NCBI GenBank assembly: GCA_902598655.1
Contig: CACKCQ010000005.1
Coordinates: 1-64,000, forward strand
Length of the DNA: 64,000 nucleotides
From: an uncultured Pelagibacteraceae bacterium
GTDB lineage: Bacteria; Pseudomonadota; Alphaproteobacteria; Pelagibacterales; Pelagibacteraceae
Reading direction: 5' to 3'
This document shows, one piece after another, positions 25,427 to 33,784 of the stretch (position 1 is the stretch's first letter; every line of letters begins with the position of its first letter). Both the position numbers and the translations under genes were made by a program. Under the pieces are notes generated by a model, which saw only the letters and a program-made list of their open reading frames with translations, did not search any database and was not told where the DNA came from.

Positions 25427-27166
25427 CTACTCTATTGACGATTTCTCTCTCTTGCTGGCCACAGCAGCAACAATTGGACTTAATACTGGTTTAGCTTTTA
25501 CATTTACACAAGCAGTTTTACCGCTTGCAATAGCTCTTTTTAGTGCTGGACCCAATTCTTCTCTTTTCGTTACTAGTTCTCCATGACCACCAAAGCCTTC
25601 AAATATACTGTGGAAAGGTATATCTCTAAAGTCTGTTGCAACTCTTTTTCCGCTTTCAAATAATCTTTCTTGTTGTTGTCCAATTGATGCTAAGCCACCA
25701 TTATTGTCAATAACAACAACGATTGGTTTCTTTTCAAAAAATGCAGTTTCTATTGACATGCCTCCAGATAAAAAGGCTCCATCTCCACTAATTAAAATTA
25801 CATTCGATTTAGGGTTATTATTTTTTGCAGATAATGCAAATGATACACCAACACCCAGCATACTAAATGTACCTGGATGTAAAATTCCACCCAATTTTTT
25901 TCCTTGAGCTCCAGCTAAATTTATTGCGATCTCCGACCAGAAATGAGTATTTCCTCCATCAATTATAAGCCAATCTTTCTCATCCATTACGTCTTGAACG
26001 TCTAACGCTAATTGCAGTGGATGAATTTTTCCACCATTTTTTTTTGCTTTATCTGCTTCAATTTTTAATTCATTTAAAGATTTATCTACCCAATCTTTCT
26101 TTTTATTTTTATTATCTTGAAACCAACTATTTCCTAAATTCCATTTATTATTTTTCTTTAAATTACTTAGAGTATCCAAAAATACTCCTGGATCACATAA
26201 AAGGTTATGATCAGCTGCTCTATTAAACTCAATTTCTTCATGAGAACCGTTAATACAGACTAAAGTTGTTGTTTTTGGAATGAAAGGAGGGTTACCAAAA
26301 TTCATTTGATTATCTAATCTTGCACCAATCATTAAAACTAAGTCTGAGTTATGTAATGCAAATTCTGAGGGCGGATATTGGTGGATATCTGCCAAACCCA
26401 TATATGCATTTGCTTCTTCTCCTAAAAGTTTTTGATGGTATGGCACATTAAAAACTGGAATATTTAAACTTTCACCTGCATTTTTTAAATTTTTTTCTGA
26501 GTTTGACCACCAAACACCATGACCTCCAATTATCACAGGTTTTTTTGCATTACACGCTAGCTCAAGTATTTTTGATAGAGCATTTGGATCTGGCCATGCT
26601 TTAGCAACTGGTTTTGTTTTATGTGAAAATGGTCTTTCTTCAAGTCCAACACTTTCCTCAAATGAAGAAAACATTATATCTACTGGTAAACTTAGATGAA
26701 CAGCCCCAGGATATCCATTCGTTGCAATTCTATAAGCTTTATCAACAAATTCTCTAATTCTTGTTCCATCTGTAATACTTGCGCTATATTTTGTAAGAGG
26801 AGCAGCAATAGAAACATCATCAATTTCTTTAAAGCCACCTGAGCCTTGTCTTTTTAAACTACTTGATCCAGTTATATAAATTATCGGTGTTCTTTCTCCC
26901 CATGCTTCCATCATGGATGGTACTGCATTTGCAAAACCTTCTGGCCCAACTAAACATACAGATGGTTTTCTTGTAATTCTTGTGTGTCCATCTGCTAAGT
27001 GTCCAGCTATTTGTTCATGAGGACAATTAACTACATCAATTTGACATTCCATGAAACCTTCAATTGCAGGATTACAAAACCCACCGGATAGAGTAAAAAC
27101 TTTATTAATACCTTTATCTTTTAATGCTCTTGCAATTAATGCTCCACCTCTTATTTTTTTTTCCAT
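25427..27166 (-). CDS. thiamine-pyrophosphate enzyme, acetolactate synthase/2-hydroxyacyl lyase type
   Basis: A 579-residue ThDP-dependent enzyme with three domains: N-terminal PYR (residues 1-170; activating Glu in CPHEQIAGHLADGHTR near residue 52), central domain (190-330) and C-terminal PP domain with the GDGAF...NN cofactor motif near residues 460-490. Family members decarboxylate 2-oxo acids, join aldehydes, or split 2-hydroxyacyl-CoA. Glyoxylate carboligase is unlikely because it lacks this Glu. It starts one base after the FMN 2-hydroxyacid oxidase gene, so the pair may oxidise a 2-hydroxy acid to a 2-oxo acid and then cleave it. No small regulatory subunit is nearby, which argues against branched-chain amino acid synthesis. 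Confidence 0.85.
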   Translation of the reverse strand: MEKKIRGGALIARALKDKGINKVFTLSGGFCNPAIEGFMECQIDVVNCPHEQIAGHLADGHTRITRKPSVCLVGPEGFANAVPSMMEAWGERTPIIYITGSSSLKRQGSGGFKEIDDVSIAAPLTKYSASITDGTRIREFVDKAYRIATNGYPGAVHLSLPVDIMFSSFEESVGLEERPFSHKTKPVAKAWPDPNALSKILELACNAKKPVIIGGHGVWWSNSEKNLKNAGESLNIPVFNVPYHQKLLGEEANAYMGLADIHQYPPSEFALHNSDLVLMIGARLDNQMNFGNPPFIPKTTTLVCINGSHEEIEFNRAADHNLLCDPGVFLDTLSNLKKNNKWNLGNSWFQDNKNKKKDWVDKSLNELKIEADKAKKNGGKIHPLQLALDVQDVMDEKDWLIIDGGNTHFWSEIAINLAGAQGKKLGGILHPGTFSMLGVGVSFALSAKNNNPKSNVILISGDGAFLSGGMSIETAFFEKKPIVVVIDNNGGLASIGQQQERLFESGKRVATDFRDIPFHSIFEGFGGHGELVTKREELGPALKRAIASGKTACVNVKAKPVLSPIVAAVASKREKSSIE

Positions 27167-27167
27167 A

Positions 27168-28328
27168 TTAGTAAGTTGTATTCATAAAAAGTTTCTGTTC
27201 AATTATATCAGAAGAAACCTCATTAATATCATTTAATCCAACCAAACCTAGTGTTGTGCTAGTTTCTTCTTTAATTATATCCACAATTCTTCTTAACCCG
27301 CTAGCTCCATCAGCTCCCATTGCATACATTACAGGTCTTCCAATCATTGAAAAATCTGCTCCTAAAGCTAATGATCTTACAATATCACTACCACTTCTTA
27401 TTCCACTATCAAATATAATTGGAAAATTATTTCCTACTGCTTCTCTAATAAAAGGTAAAATATTAATTGCTGCTGAAGCACTATCTAATTGTCTACCTCC
27501 GTGATTTGAAACTTGTATGGCATCAGCACCCATTTCTTTAATTTTAACTGCATCATCAGATGACATGACACCTTTTACAATTAATTTACCTTTCCATTTA
27601 TTTCTTACTCTTTTTAGAGTCTCCCAATCTGTTTTTCCTCTACTTTCTTTTCTTTTAAAAATACCTTTTCCACTTTTTGAAGTTTCGTAATTCATTGGCT
27701 TTGGTATTCCATTAAGCAATGTAGATATTGACCAAACTGGATGAGTTGCAAAATCAAAAAATTGTTTAGGTCCAATTTTAAATGGATATGAAAATCCATT
27801 TTTATCATCTCTAGTTCTTCTTGATAAAACTGGAACATCAACTGTAAGTATAGCAACCTCATAGCCAGTTTTTTCTGCTCTATCGAGCAATTCCATAACA
27901 AAGGCTTCATCCTGAAAAATATAAAGTTGAAGCCACGAATGACCTTCAGAAAGTTCATACATTTTTTCTAAAGTAGTTGTGGAAGCCATCGATACACAAG
28001 TTGGTATATTATTTCTTGCACTCTCTTTTGCCAGCATTGAGTCTGCGCCCGGCCATGAAAGATTTGTCATACCCATTGGGGCAAAACCAAATGGATAGTC
28101 ATAGTTAAATCCAAGAATACTTTTTTTTAATTTTCTTTCCTCTACATTTCTTAGAACTCTTGGTTCAAGACGTATTTGGTCTAAAGCAAAACTATTAATT
28201 TCTGATAATTTTTCATCTCCTGATGCACCGTCGATAAAATCGTAAACTATCTTTGGTAATCTTTTCTTTGATAGTTTTTTTGCGTCTTCAATGCTAAAAA
28301 TTTTTTTACTGGCTTTAATGTTATCCAT
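27168..28328 (-). CDS. FMN-dependent alpha-hydroxy-acid oxidase/dehydrogenase
   Basis: A 386-residue (S)-2-hydroxy-acid dehydrogenase of the glycolate oxidase, lactate dehydrogenase and mandelate dehydrogenase family. The FMN barrel is clear: PFGFAPMGMTNLSWPG near residue 79, the catalytic His-Arg pair in VSNHGGRQLDSA near residue 275, and the phosphate-binding FDSGIRSGSDIVRSLALGAD near residues 305-324. It oxidises a 2-hydroxy acid to the 2-oxo acid; substrate not defined. It overlaps the peptidase-like gene by eight bases and is followed one base later by the TPP enzyme. The pair looks like a two-step oxidation and carbon-carbon cleavage unit. Confidence 0.92.
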   Translation of the reverse strand: MDNIKASKKIFSIEDAKKLSKKRLPKIVYDFIDGASGDEKLSEINSFALDQIRLEPRVLRNVEERKLKKSILGFNYDYPFGFAPMGMTNLSWPGADSMLAKESARNNIPTCVSMASTTTLEKMYELSEGHSWLQLYIFQDEAFVMELLDRAEKTGYEVAILTVDVPVLSRRTRDDKNGFSYPFKIGPKQFFDFATHPVWSISTLLNGIPKPMNYETSKSGKGIFKRKESRGKTDWETLKRVRNKWKGKLIVKGVMSSDDAVKIKEMGADAIQVSNHGGRQLDSASAAINILPFIREAVGNNFPIIFDSGIRSGSDIVRSLALGADFSMIGRPVMYAMGADGASGLRRIVDIIKEETSTTLGLVGLNDINEVSSDIIEQKLFMNTTY

Positions 28329-29016
28329 TTAAATTTTTTATATATGTTTTTAAACTTATCTTATCATGTCTAGTCACATAATAAGCATCATGATTAATTC
28401 TTGAAGAATAAACCTCTGAAGGAACTCCGTCAATAAAAAGCACAGCTACACCATCATCAATAGCTATTCCGTCTGGCAAATTTCCATCTTTAATTTCTGA
28501 AATAAATTGTCGAAGTCGATTATTATCTGAAGAATGCGGTGTACAACTTCCATCTAAAAAATTTATTCCTTTTAATGGACTTAGCTCTTTGTTGACTGAG
28601 TCTGACAATATCCAATCAAACCAACAGACGGCTCCTGCACTTATTCCACTTAGAATTATTCCTTTTTCATATGCATCTTTAAATACTTTGATAAGATTAT
28701 GTCTTTTCCAAATATTAATCATGTCAGAGGTATTACCACCTCCTACATAAATTATATCTTTGTTCAACAGCCATTCATTAAAACCTTCAACACTAGAACA
28801 GAGATTAAAATGAGATAATTTAAATTTTTGTGATTTAAATCTTTTATAAAAAAGATCGATCTTTTCTTGATTATCATTGCTAGCCGTAGGTAAAAAACCG
28901 ATATTGATTTTTGATTTATTAGCTTGATTTATAACAAATTCATCCAAGTCTTCATCTGATGAGTGTGTAAATCCTCCACCACCAATTGCTATTATTATTT
29001 TTTTATTCCTGACCAC
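28321..29016 (-). CDS. peptidase E/S51-like class I glutamine amidotransferase-fold protein
   Basis: A 231-residue protein of the S51 (dipeptidase E, cyanophycinase) group. It begins IIIAIGGGGFTHSSDEDLDEF, has YVGGGNTSDM near residue 92 and the nucleophile elbow ISAGAVCWFDW near residue 124 (Ser in GISAG). Family enzymes cleave Asp-X dipeptides or similar beta-linked amides. The start overlaps the GcvT-like gene by 22 bases and the end overlaps the oxidase gene by eight, so it is translationally tied to a catabolic operon. It could process a peptide-like or amide conjugate imported by the divergent peptide-type ABC system. That is inference. Confidence 0.82.
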   Translation of the reverse strand: MVRNKKIIIAIGGGGFTHSSDEDLDEFVINQANKSKINIGFLPTASNDNQEKIDLFYKRFKSQKFKLSHFNLCSSVEGFNEWLLNKDIIYVGGGNTSDMINIWKRHNLIKVFKDAYEKGIILSGISAGAVCWFDWILSDSVNKELSPLKGINFLDGSCTPHSSDNNRLRQFISEIKDGNLPDGIAIDDGVAVLFIDGVPSEVYSSRINHDAYYVTRHDKISLKTYIKNLNG

Positions 29017-30218
29017 GGAGAAGGACCTGTTGGAATATCTATTTTTAAACCTCTTACAATTTCATTTTTAAAGTCATACATTGGTAAGGAGCATATCTCA
29101 CCTTTATGAATTTTATTATCATTACAATTAACATCCACTATTAATCCTGGTTTATGTTTTGTAGAATTCATTAAAACAATTCCAACACCACATTTTTGAA
29201 AAGGAGACCAGGTACTTGATGTAATTTTTCCAATTACTTCATTATTAAATTTTATGTAAGTTCCTTTTAAACCTGTTCCATTTTCTACTCGTATTCCCCA
29301 ACATCTTTTTTCTTTATCAGCAGTCATCAATGCTGATTTTCCAATAAAATAATTTTTTTTTAAATCGACATACTTACCTAACCCGACATCATATGGATTT
29401 GTTTCATGGTTAAAGTCTTGCCCAGCTGATAATAATCCAGATTCTATTCTTTTACATCTGAAACCAGGGGTCCCTGTAAGTATCATTCCCATTTTTTTTC
29501 CTTCCTCAAATATATAATCCCCAACTTTTTCAGTATTATTATTTTTTTTAAAATAAATTTCCCAACCAAGTTCATTACTAAAACCCGATCTACTTATGAT
29601 TACCTTTTCATTTAGTATAGTTATTTCTTTCCAATCAAAATATTTCCAATTCTCAGGAAAAGTTTCTTTACTTAAAACTTTTAAAAGATGCATGGATTTT
29701 GGCCCTTGAATTTGACTTACCCAAACGTCAGGGTCAGATATTTTTACATTAAGATTATCAGTGTGCGCTTTATACCAGGAAAAAAGATCACCATCAGCTT
29801 GAACAAACCAGAATTTATTTTCTTCAAGTTTTAGTAAAACTCCATCTGTAAGCATGCCTCCATCGTTGTAACAAGCGAATTGGTAAGAGCACCTTCCTAC
29901 TTTTACTTTTGAGATATCTCTTGTGAAAATTTTTTGTAAAAGTTTTTCTGCATCAGGACCAGATATTTCGTACGGATGTTCTCCAGTATGACGAAATATT
30001 ACTTCTTGTCTTACTTTCCAATACATTTCATCAGCTGTTGCATGTGAAAGAACTTCTGGATTTAATCTTCCAGCATAAAAAGAATACTCTGGATCGTAAG
30101 GAAGTTCTTGATACGCTAGAGGATGTATTCCGACAGTTCGTGCTAGTTCAACAACTTTATTATCATTGGATTTTAAAGGTTTTACTGAAAATCTGACTTT
30201 GTTTAATTCGTTTTGCAT
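28995..30218 (-). CDS. GcvT-family aminomethyltransferase/demethylase
   Basis: A 407-residue folate-dependent methyltransferase-fold protein. The N-terminus has an unusual 80-residue lead, then EVIFRHTGEHPYEISGPDAEKLLQKIFTRD near residues 70-99, QIQGPKSMHLL near residue 170, ISRSGFSNELGWEIYF near residue 210 (GELGYE in GcvT), and a C-terminal barrel. It is neither a close GcvT nor DmdA: the residues around the folate Asp read GDLFSWYKAHT. It is the first gene of the seven-gene operon and the second GcvT-fold gene in it. It probably removes a one-carbon group from an N- or S-methylated substrate to tetrahydrofolate. The divergent ABC importer is 141 bases away. Confidence 0.82.
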   Translation of the reverse strand: MQNELNKVRFSVKPLKSNDNKVVELARTVGIHPLAYQELPYDPEYSFYAGRLNPEVLSHATADEMYWKVRQEVIFRHTGEHPYEISGPDAEKLLQKIFTRDISKVKVGRCSYQFACYNDGGMLTDGVLLKLEENKFWFVQADGDLFSWYKAHTDNLNVKISDPDVWVSQIQGPKSMHLLKVLSKETFPENWKYFDWKEITILNEKVIISRSGFSNELGWEIYFKKNNNTEKVGDYIFEEGKKMGMILTGTPGFRCKRIESGLLSAGQDFNHETNPYDVGLGKYVDLKKNYFIGKSALMTADKEKRCWGIRVENGTGLKGTYIKFNNEVIGKITSSTWSPFQKCGVGIVLMNSTKHKPGLIVDVNCNDNKIHKGEICSLPMYDFKNEIVRGLKIDIPTGPSPWSGIKK

Positions 30219-30292
30219 TTATAAATATAAAAAAAGTGTATATTAATTAAAATATCTATTCAATTAGTAGATGAATCACTACATTTTGCATG

Positions 30293-30320
30293 TTGTTATC
30301 TAGTTCTGGAATTGTTATCT
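30293..30320 (+). promoter_or_regulatory. direct repeats in the divergent regulatory region
   Basis: The 141-base gap between the divergent GcvT-like operon and the peptide-type importer (30219-30359) has two exact copies of TTGTTATCT, at 30293-30301 and 30312-30320, a period of 19 bases, roughly two helical turns. This could be a regulator site shared by both operons. A ribosome site GAGGGAA follows just before the ATG at 30360. In AT-rich DNA a 9-base repeat may be chance. Confidence 0.3.
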
Positions 30321-30359
30321 TTTTGATTATTTAAACAACTAAAGAAAAAGAGGGAACTT

Positions 30360-31847
30360 ATGAAATACATACTTAAAGTTTTTTCAGTGACTTTTATGTC
30401 TCTGATATTATCTTTTTCTATTGCCAATGCATCAAGTGGAGTATTTAAAGTATCACATGATCTTGGATTTGGAAAAGATACTAACTTAGATGCCATAACT
30501 AAAGGGCGTTTATTTCAAGTTGTCATCAAAACACAAAATAGATTAGTAAGACCTGATATGAACGGTGTGCCATCACCTTCATTATCAACAGATTGGAGTG
30601 CTAATTCTGATGCAACTGAATGGACATTTAATTTAAGAAAAGGAATATATTTCCATGATGGATCAGCATTTGATGCTCCAGATGTAAAATATTCACTAAT
30701 GAGAGCTAAAGATCCTGATATTGGATCTCCTGTGAGAAAAAGTTTAAATGTAGTTGAAGATATTGAGGTAGTTGATCAGCATACTGTTAAAATGAAGTTA
30801 TCAACTTCATTTGCTGACTTTCCATTATTGTTAACTGACTACAGATTAAGAATGATACCTGAAGGATCAGGAGATACTATAGGTCAAACTGGAGTTGGTA
30901 CTGGACCATTTATGGTTGATAAATTTGATCCAGAAGGAACTACAATTCTAAAAGCTAACCCAGATTATTGGGAAGGTGCACCAGGAGTTGCAGAAGTTCA
31001 TGTCATTGCGATACCAGATGCTCAAGCAAGAATTCAAGCTCTTTTAACGGGTCAAATTGATATGAATAGATATGTTCCTTTCAATCAAAAAAAGATATTT
31101 GACAGTAATTCTAAATTTACAACAACTGTAATTCCTACTGGAAACTGGAGAGGTGTGGTTATGAGAACTGATACTGCTCCATTTGATAATCCTAAAGTGA
31201 GAAAAGCTTTTAGGTTAGCAGTTGATAGACAAGAACTTGTAGATCTAGTTATGGGTGGTGCAGCAACTGTATCTTGTGATACACCTGTAATGCCATCTGA
31301 TCAATATCGTTTACAAATGGATTGTCCTCAAAATATTAGTAAAGCAAAAAATTTATTAAGAGAAGCAGGATATCCAAATGGAATTGAATTGACTGTTTAC
31401 CCAGCAACATTAGAACCAACTTGGCCTACAATTGCAGAAGTCGTTCAGCAGCAAGTTGCAAAAGCTGGAATTAAAGTTAACATTGAAATGGTACCATCTA
31501 AAGGTTATTGGAATGAAGTATGGATGAAAAAACCAGTTTCAATGACACGTTGGAACCAAAGACCAGCAGATACAATCTTGCATGAAGCATATCATAGTGG
31601 AGCCAAATGGAATGAGTCTTATTTCAAAAATGCTGACTTTGATAAAAATTTAGCTGATGCTAGAAGTGAGTTAGATTTCAATAAAAGAAAGAAAGCATAT
31701 CAAAATGCTCAAATGACTTTATGGGAACAAAGTGGAACAATGATCCCATACCATGTATCTAGACTTGTAGTTACTTCATCAAAAGTTAAAAACCTTGATG
31801 CTGTAGACCACTTTTCTATACAGTGGCATAAAGTTAAAGTTGACTAA
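30360..31847 (+). CDS. family 5 (peptide/opine-type) ABC substrate-binding protein
   Basis: A 495-residue SBP_bac_5 protein with a signal peptide (hydrophobic residues 8-25, cleavage after NAS/A). The motif WTFNLRKGIYFHDGSAFDAPDVKYS near residues 86-110 is the family hallmark and TGPFMVDKFDPEGTTILKANPDYW near residues 183-206 the other. Members bind di- and oligopeptides, opines, nickel, or glutathione. It diverges from the seven-gene demethylase operon, starts the importer operon and is followed by a terminator hairpin, so it may be made in excess of the permeases. The ligand is not evident from sequence. Confidence 0.9.
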   Translation: MKYILKVFSVTFMSLILSFSIANASSGVFKVSHDLGFGKDTNLDAITKGRLFQVVIKTQNRLVRPDMNGVPSPSLSTDWSANSDATEWTFNLRKGIYFHDGSAFDAPDVKYSLMRAKDPDIGSPVRKSLNVVEDIEVVDQHTVKMKLSTSFADFPLLLTDYRLRMIPEGSGDTIGQTGVGTGPFMVDKFDPEGTTILKANPDYWEGAPGVAEVHVIAIPDAQARIQALLTGQIDMNRYVPFNQKKIFDSNSKFTTTVIPTGNWRGVVMRTDTAPFDNPKVRKAFRLAVDRQELVDLVMGGAATVSCDTPVMPSDQYRLQMDCPQNISKAKNLLREAGYPNGIELTVYPATLEPTWPTIAEVVQQQVAKAGIKVNIEMVPSKGYWNEVWMKKPVSMTRWNQRPADTILHEAYHSGAKWNESYFKNADFDKNLADARSELDFNKRKKAYQNAQMTLWEQSGTMIPYHVSRLVVTSSKVKNLDAVDHFSIQWHKVKVD

Positions 31848-31860
31848 AAGTATTTAGATA

Positions 31861-31886
31861 AAGGCCGCATACTAGCGGCCTTTATT
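31861..31886 (+). terminator. rho-independent terminator/attenuator after the binding-protein gene
   Basis: An 8-bp stem (AAGGCCGC at 31861-31868 with GCGGCCTT at 31875-31882) with a six-base loop and a following T-rich tail. It lies between the binding-protein stop at 31847 and the permease start at 31933, the same layout as in the PotD-like operon, and so probably sets subunit ratios. Confidence 0.88.
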
Positions 31887-31932
31887 TTATTTCTATTTAA
31901 TTTATTTTTGTTAAAAAGTTCTAGTTAATCTT

Positions 31933-32889
31933 ATGCTATTATTAATTTTAAAAAGAATTGGACTAGGGCTTATCACCTTATTTATAGTTTCATTGATCAC
32001 ATTTGTAGGTGTTGAAGTTTTACCTGGAGATGCATGCACAACATATTTAGAGAGAGAAGCTTATGGAGCGGCTCTTGATGCTTGCATAAAAAGACTTGGT
32101 CTAGATGTTCCTGCTTATGAAAGATATTTGGACTGGGCATCAAATGTTGCACGAGGTGATTTTGGTTATTCTTTAAGTGGTGAAATGCCAATTAATGAAG
32201 TACTAGGTCCAAGAGTTAAAAACTCTTTAGTTTTAGCCTCTGTTTCAATACTTATAGGAATTCCTTTAGCAATCGTATTAGGAATAATAACTGCTCTTTG
32301 GAGAGATAAGCTTCCAGATATTATGATCTCAACTATCACAATTTTTTCAATGACTATTCCTGAGTTTATTAGTGCTACTTTGCTTATTTTAATTGTTGCA
32401 ATTTGGCTTGGTTGGCTACCAGGCATTGTGATTATACCATCGGATGCAACTTTTTATGAATTACTCTCAAATATAATTTTACCTGTTGTTGCAATTTCAA
32501 TGATTATGACTGCACACATGGCAAGAATGGTACGTTCAAGTGTAATTCAAGTTATGGCTAGTGATTATGTGCAAATGGCAATTTTAAAAGGTGTTCCATA
32601 TTGGAAAATGGTATTTAGACATGTATTACCAAATGCATTATTGCCAGCAATAAATGTAGTAGCACTAACAATTGCTTGGTTGCTAGGAGGTGTTGTTGTT
32701 ACAGAAGTTGTTTTTAATTATCCAGGTTTAGGCAGACTGGTAATTGAGTCTATATCAAATAGAGATTTACCTGTTGTTCAAGCGTTAGCAATAATATTGG
32801 CATCAATCTATGTAGGAATAAATTTAATAGCAGATTTAATGACACTAATGCTTAATCCAAGATTAAAAAGTTTACAGATAAGAAAATAA
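31933..32889 (+). CDS. peptide-type ABC permease (DppB-like)
   Basis: A 318-residue DppB/OppB-type permease. It has the N-terminal helix RIGLGLITLFIVSLITFVGVEVLPGD, the family's short periplasmic ERYLDW... segment near residues 62-66, and the EAA-type loop ASDYVQMAILKGVPYWKMVFRHVLPNALLPA near residues 207-237. Six helices are expected. The start follows the hairpin by about 45 bases and no strong ribosome site is seen. It pairs with the DppC-like permease, which begins one base after its stop. Length is normal for DppB (about 320-340). Confidence 0.9.
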   Translation: MLLLILKRIGLGLITLFIVSLITFVGVEVLPGDACTTYLEREAYGAALDACIKRLGLDVPAYERYLDWASNVARGDFGYSLSGEMPINEVLGPRVKNSLVLASVSILIGIPLAIVLGIITALWRDKLPDIMISTITIFSMTIPEFISATLLILIVAIWLGWLPGIVIIPSDATFYELLSNIILPVVAISMIMTAHMARMVRSSVIQVMASDYVQMAILKGVPYWKMVFRHVLPNALLPAINVVALTIAWLLGGVVVTEVVFNYPGLGRLVIESISNRDLPVVQALAIILASIYVGINLIADLMTLMLNPRLKSLQIRK

Positions 32890-32890
32890 A

Positions 32891-33784
32891 ATGGAGAGTA
32901 ATTTAATTACAGAGGATAAACATAAAAACAAACTAGAAAAGGCTTTTGAGATTTTAAAAACTATGGCCTCCAAGCCTTCTGGGTTGATTGGACTTACAAT
33001 TGTATTATTTCATGTAATCTTAGCATTAATAAGCCCTTACATTGCACCATATGATTATAAAGCTATTAGCCCAAATACCATGTTACTTGCACCCTCAGCT
33101 GAACATTGGTTTGGAACAGATAGCTTGGGTAGAGATGTTTTTACAAGAACAATACTTGGAGGGCGAACAGCTCTTACAGTAACTTTCTTTGGATCACTTA
33201 TAGCTCTTCTGTGGGGAGGTTTACTTGGAATTTTTTGTGGTTTAGTCGGAGGTAAAATTGATGATGTTGTAATGAGAGTTGTTGATGCGTTTCTTTCTAT
33301 CCCCTGGATACTCGCAATGTTATTAATTGTTTCACTTTTAGGAACATCAACAGAAGTTTTAATTCCTGCACTAGGTTTTTTTTATGGTAAAGGAATAGTA
33401 AGAGTTGCTAGAGCTGCTACACACGATGTTATTGCTAAAGACTTTATAGTTTCAGCCAGAGCTAGAGGTCATAGCAACATGTCTATTATTTGGAATGAAA
33501 TTATTCCAAATGTTAGAGATGCTATATTAGTAGAAGGAGCAATGAGATGGTCTTGGATGTTATTAGGATTTAGCTCATTGTCATTCTTAGGTTTTGGTGT
33601 AAGCCCTCCAACACCAGATTGGGGCTTAATGATCTCCAATGCCAGAGGATTGATGTCGTTTGCATATTGGTCTGTAATTGCTCCGATAGTAGGATTAAGT
33701 TCGTTAATAATTGGAATAAATTTAACTGCTGATGCATTTGCAAAAGCTTTAGGAATTGATCGTTCAACAAAGGCACCTGTTTAA
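32891..33784 (+). CDS. peptide-type ABC permease (DppC-like)
   Basis: A 297-residue DppC/OppC-type permease. An N-terminal charged segment leads to the first helix near residue 35, then the hallmark HWFGTDSLGRDVFTRTILGGRTAL near residues 75-98, and the EAA-type loop SARARGHSNMSIIWNEIIPN near residues 190-209. Five or six helices are expected. It starts one base after the DppB-like stop and ends directly against the ATPase ATG (no gap), so translation of the three is coupled. It forms the channel for the substrate caught by the family 5 binding protein. Confidence 0.9.
   Translation: MESNLITEDKHKNKLEKAFEILKTMASKPSGLIGLTIVLFHVILALISPYIAPYDYKAISPNTMLLAPSAEHWFGTDSLGRDVFTRTILGGRTALTVTFFGSLIALLWGGLLGIFCGLVGGKIDDVVMRVVDAFLSIPWILAMLLIVSLLGTSTEVLIPALGFFYGKGIVRVARAATHDVIAKDFIVSARARGHSNMSIIWNEIIPNVRDAILVEGAMRWSWMLLGFSSLSFLGFGVSPPTPDWGLMISNARGLMSFAYWSVIAPIVGLSSLIIGINLTADAFAKALGIDRSTKAPV

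Noticed and set aside
25427..27166. Glyoxylate carboligase for the TPP enzyme
   Set aside because: The activating Glu is present (HEQIAGH), whereas Gcl lacks it, and no hyi or glxR gene is nearby.
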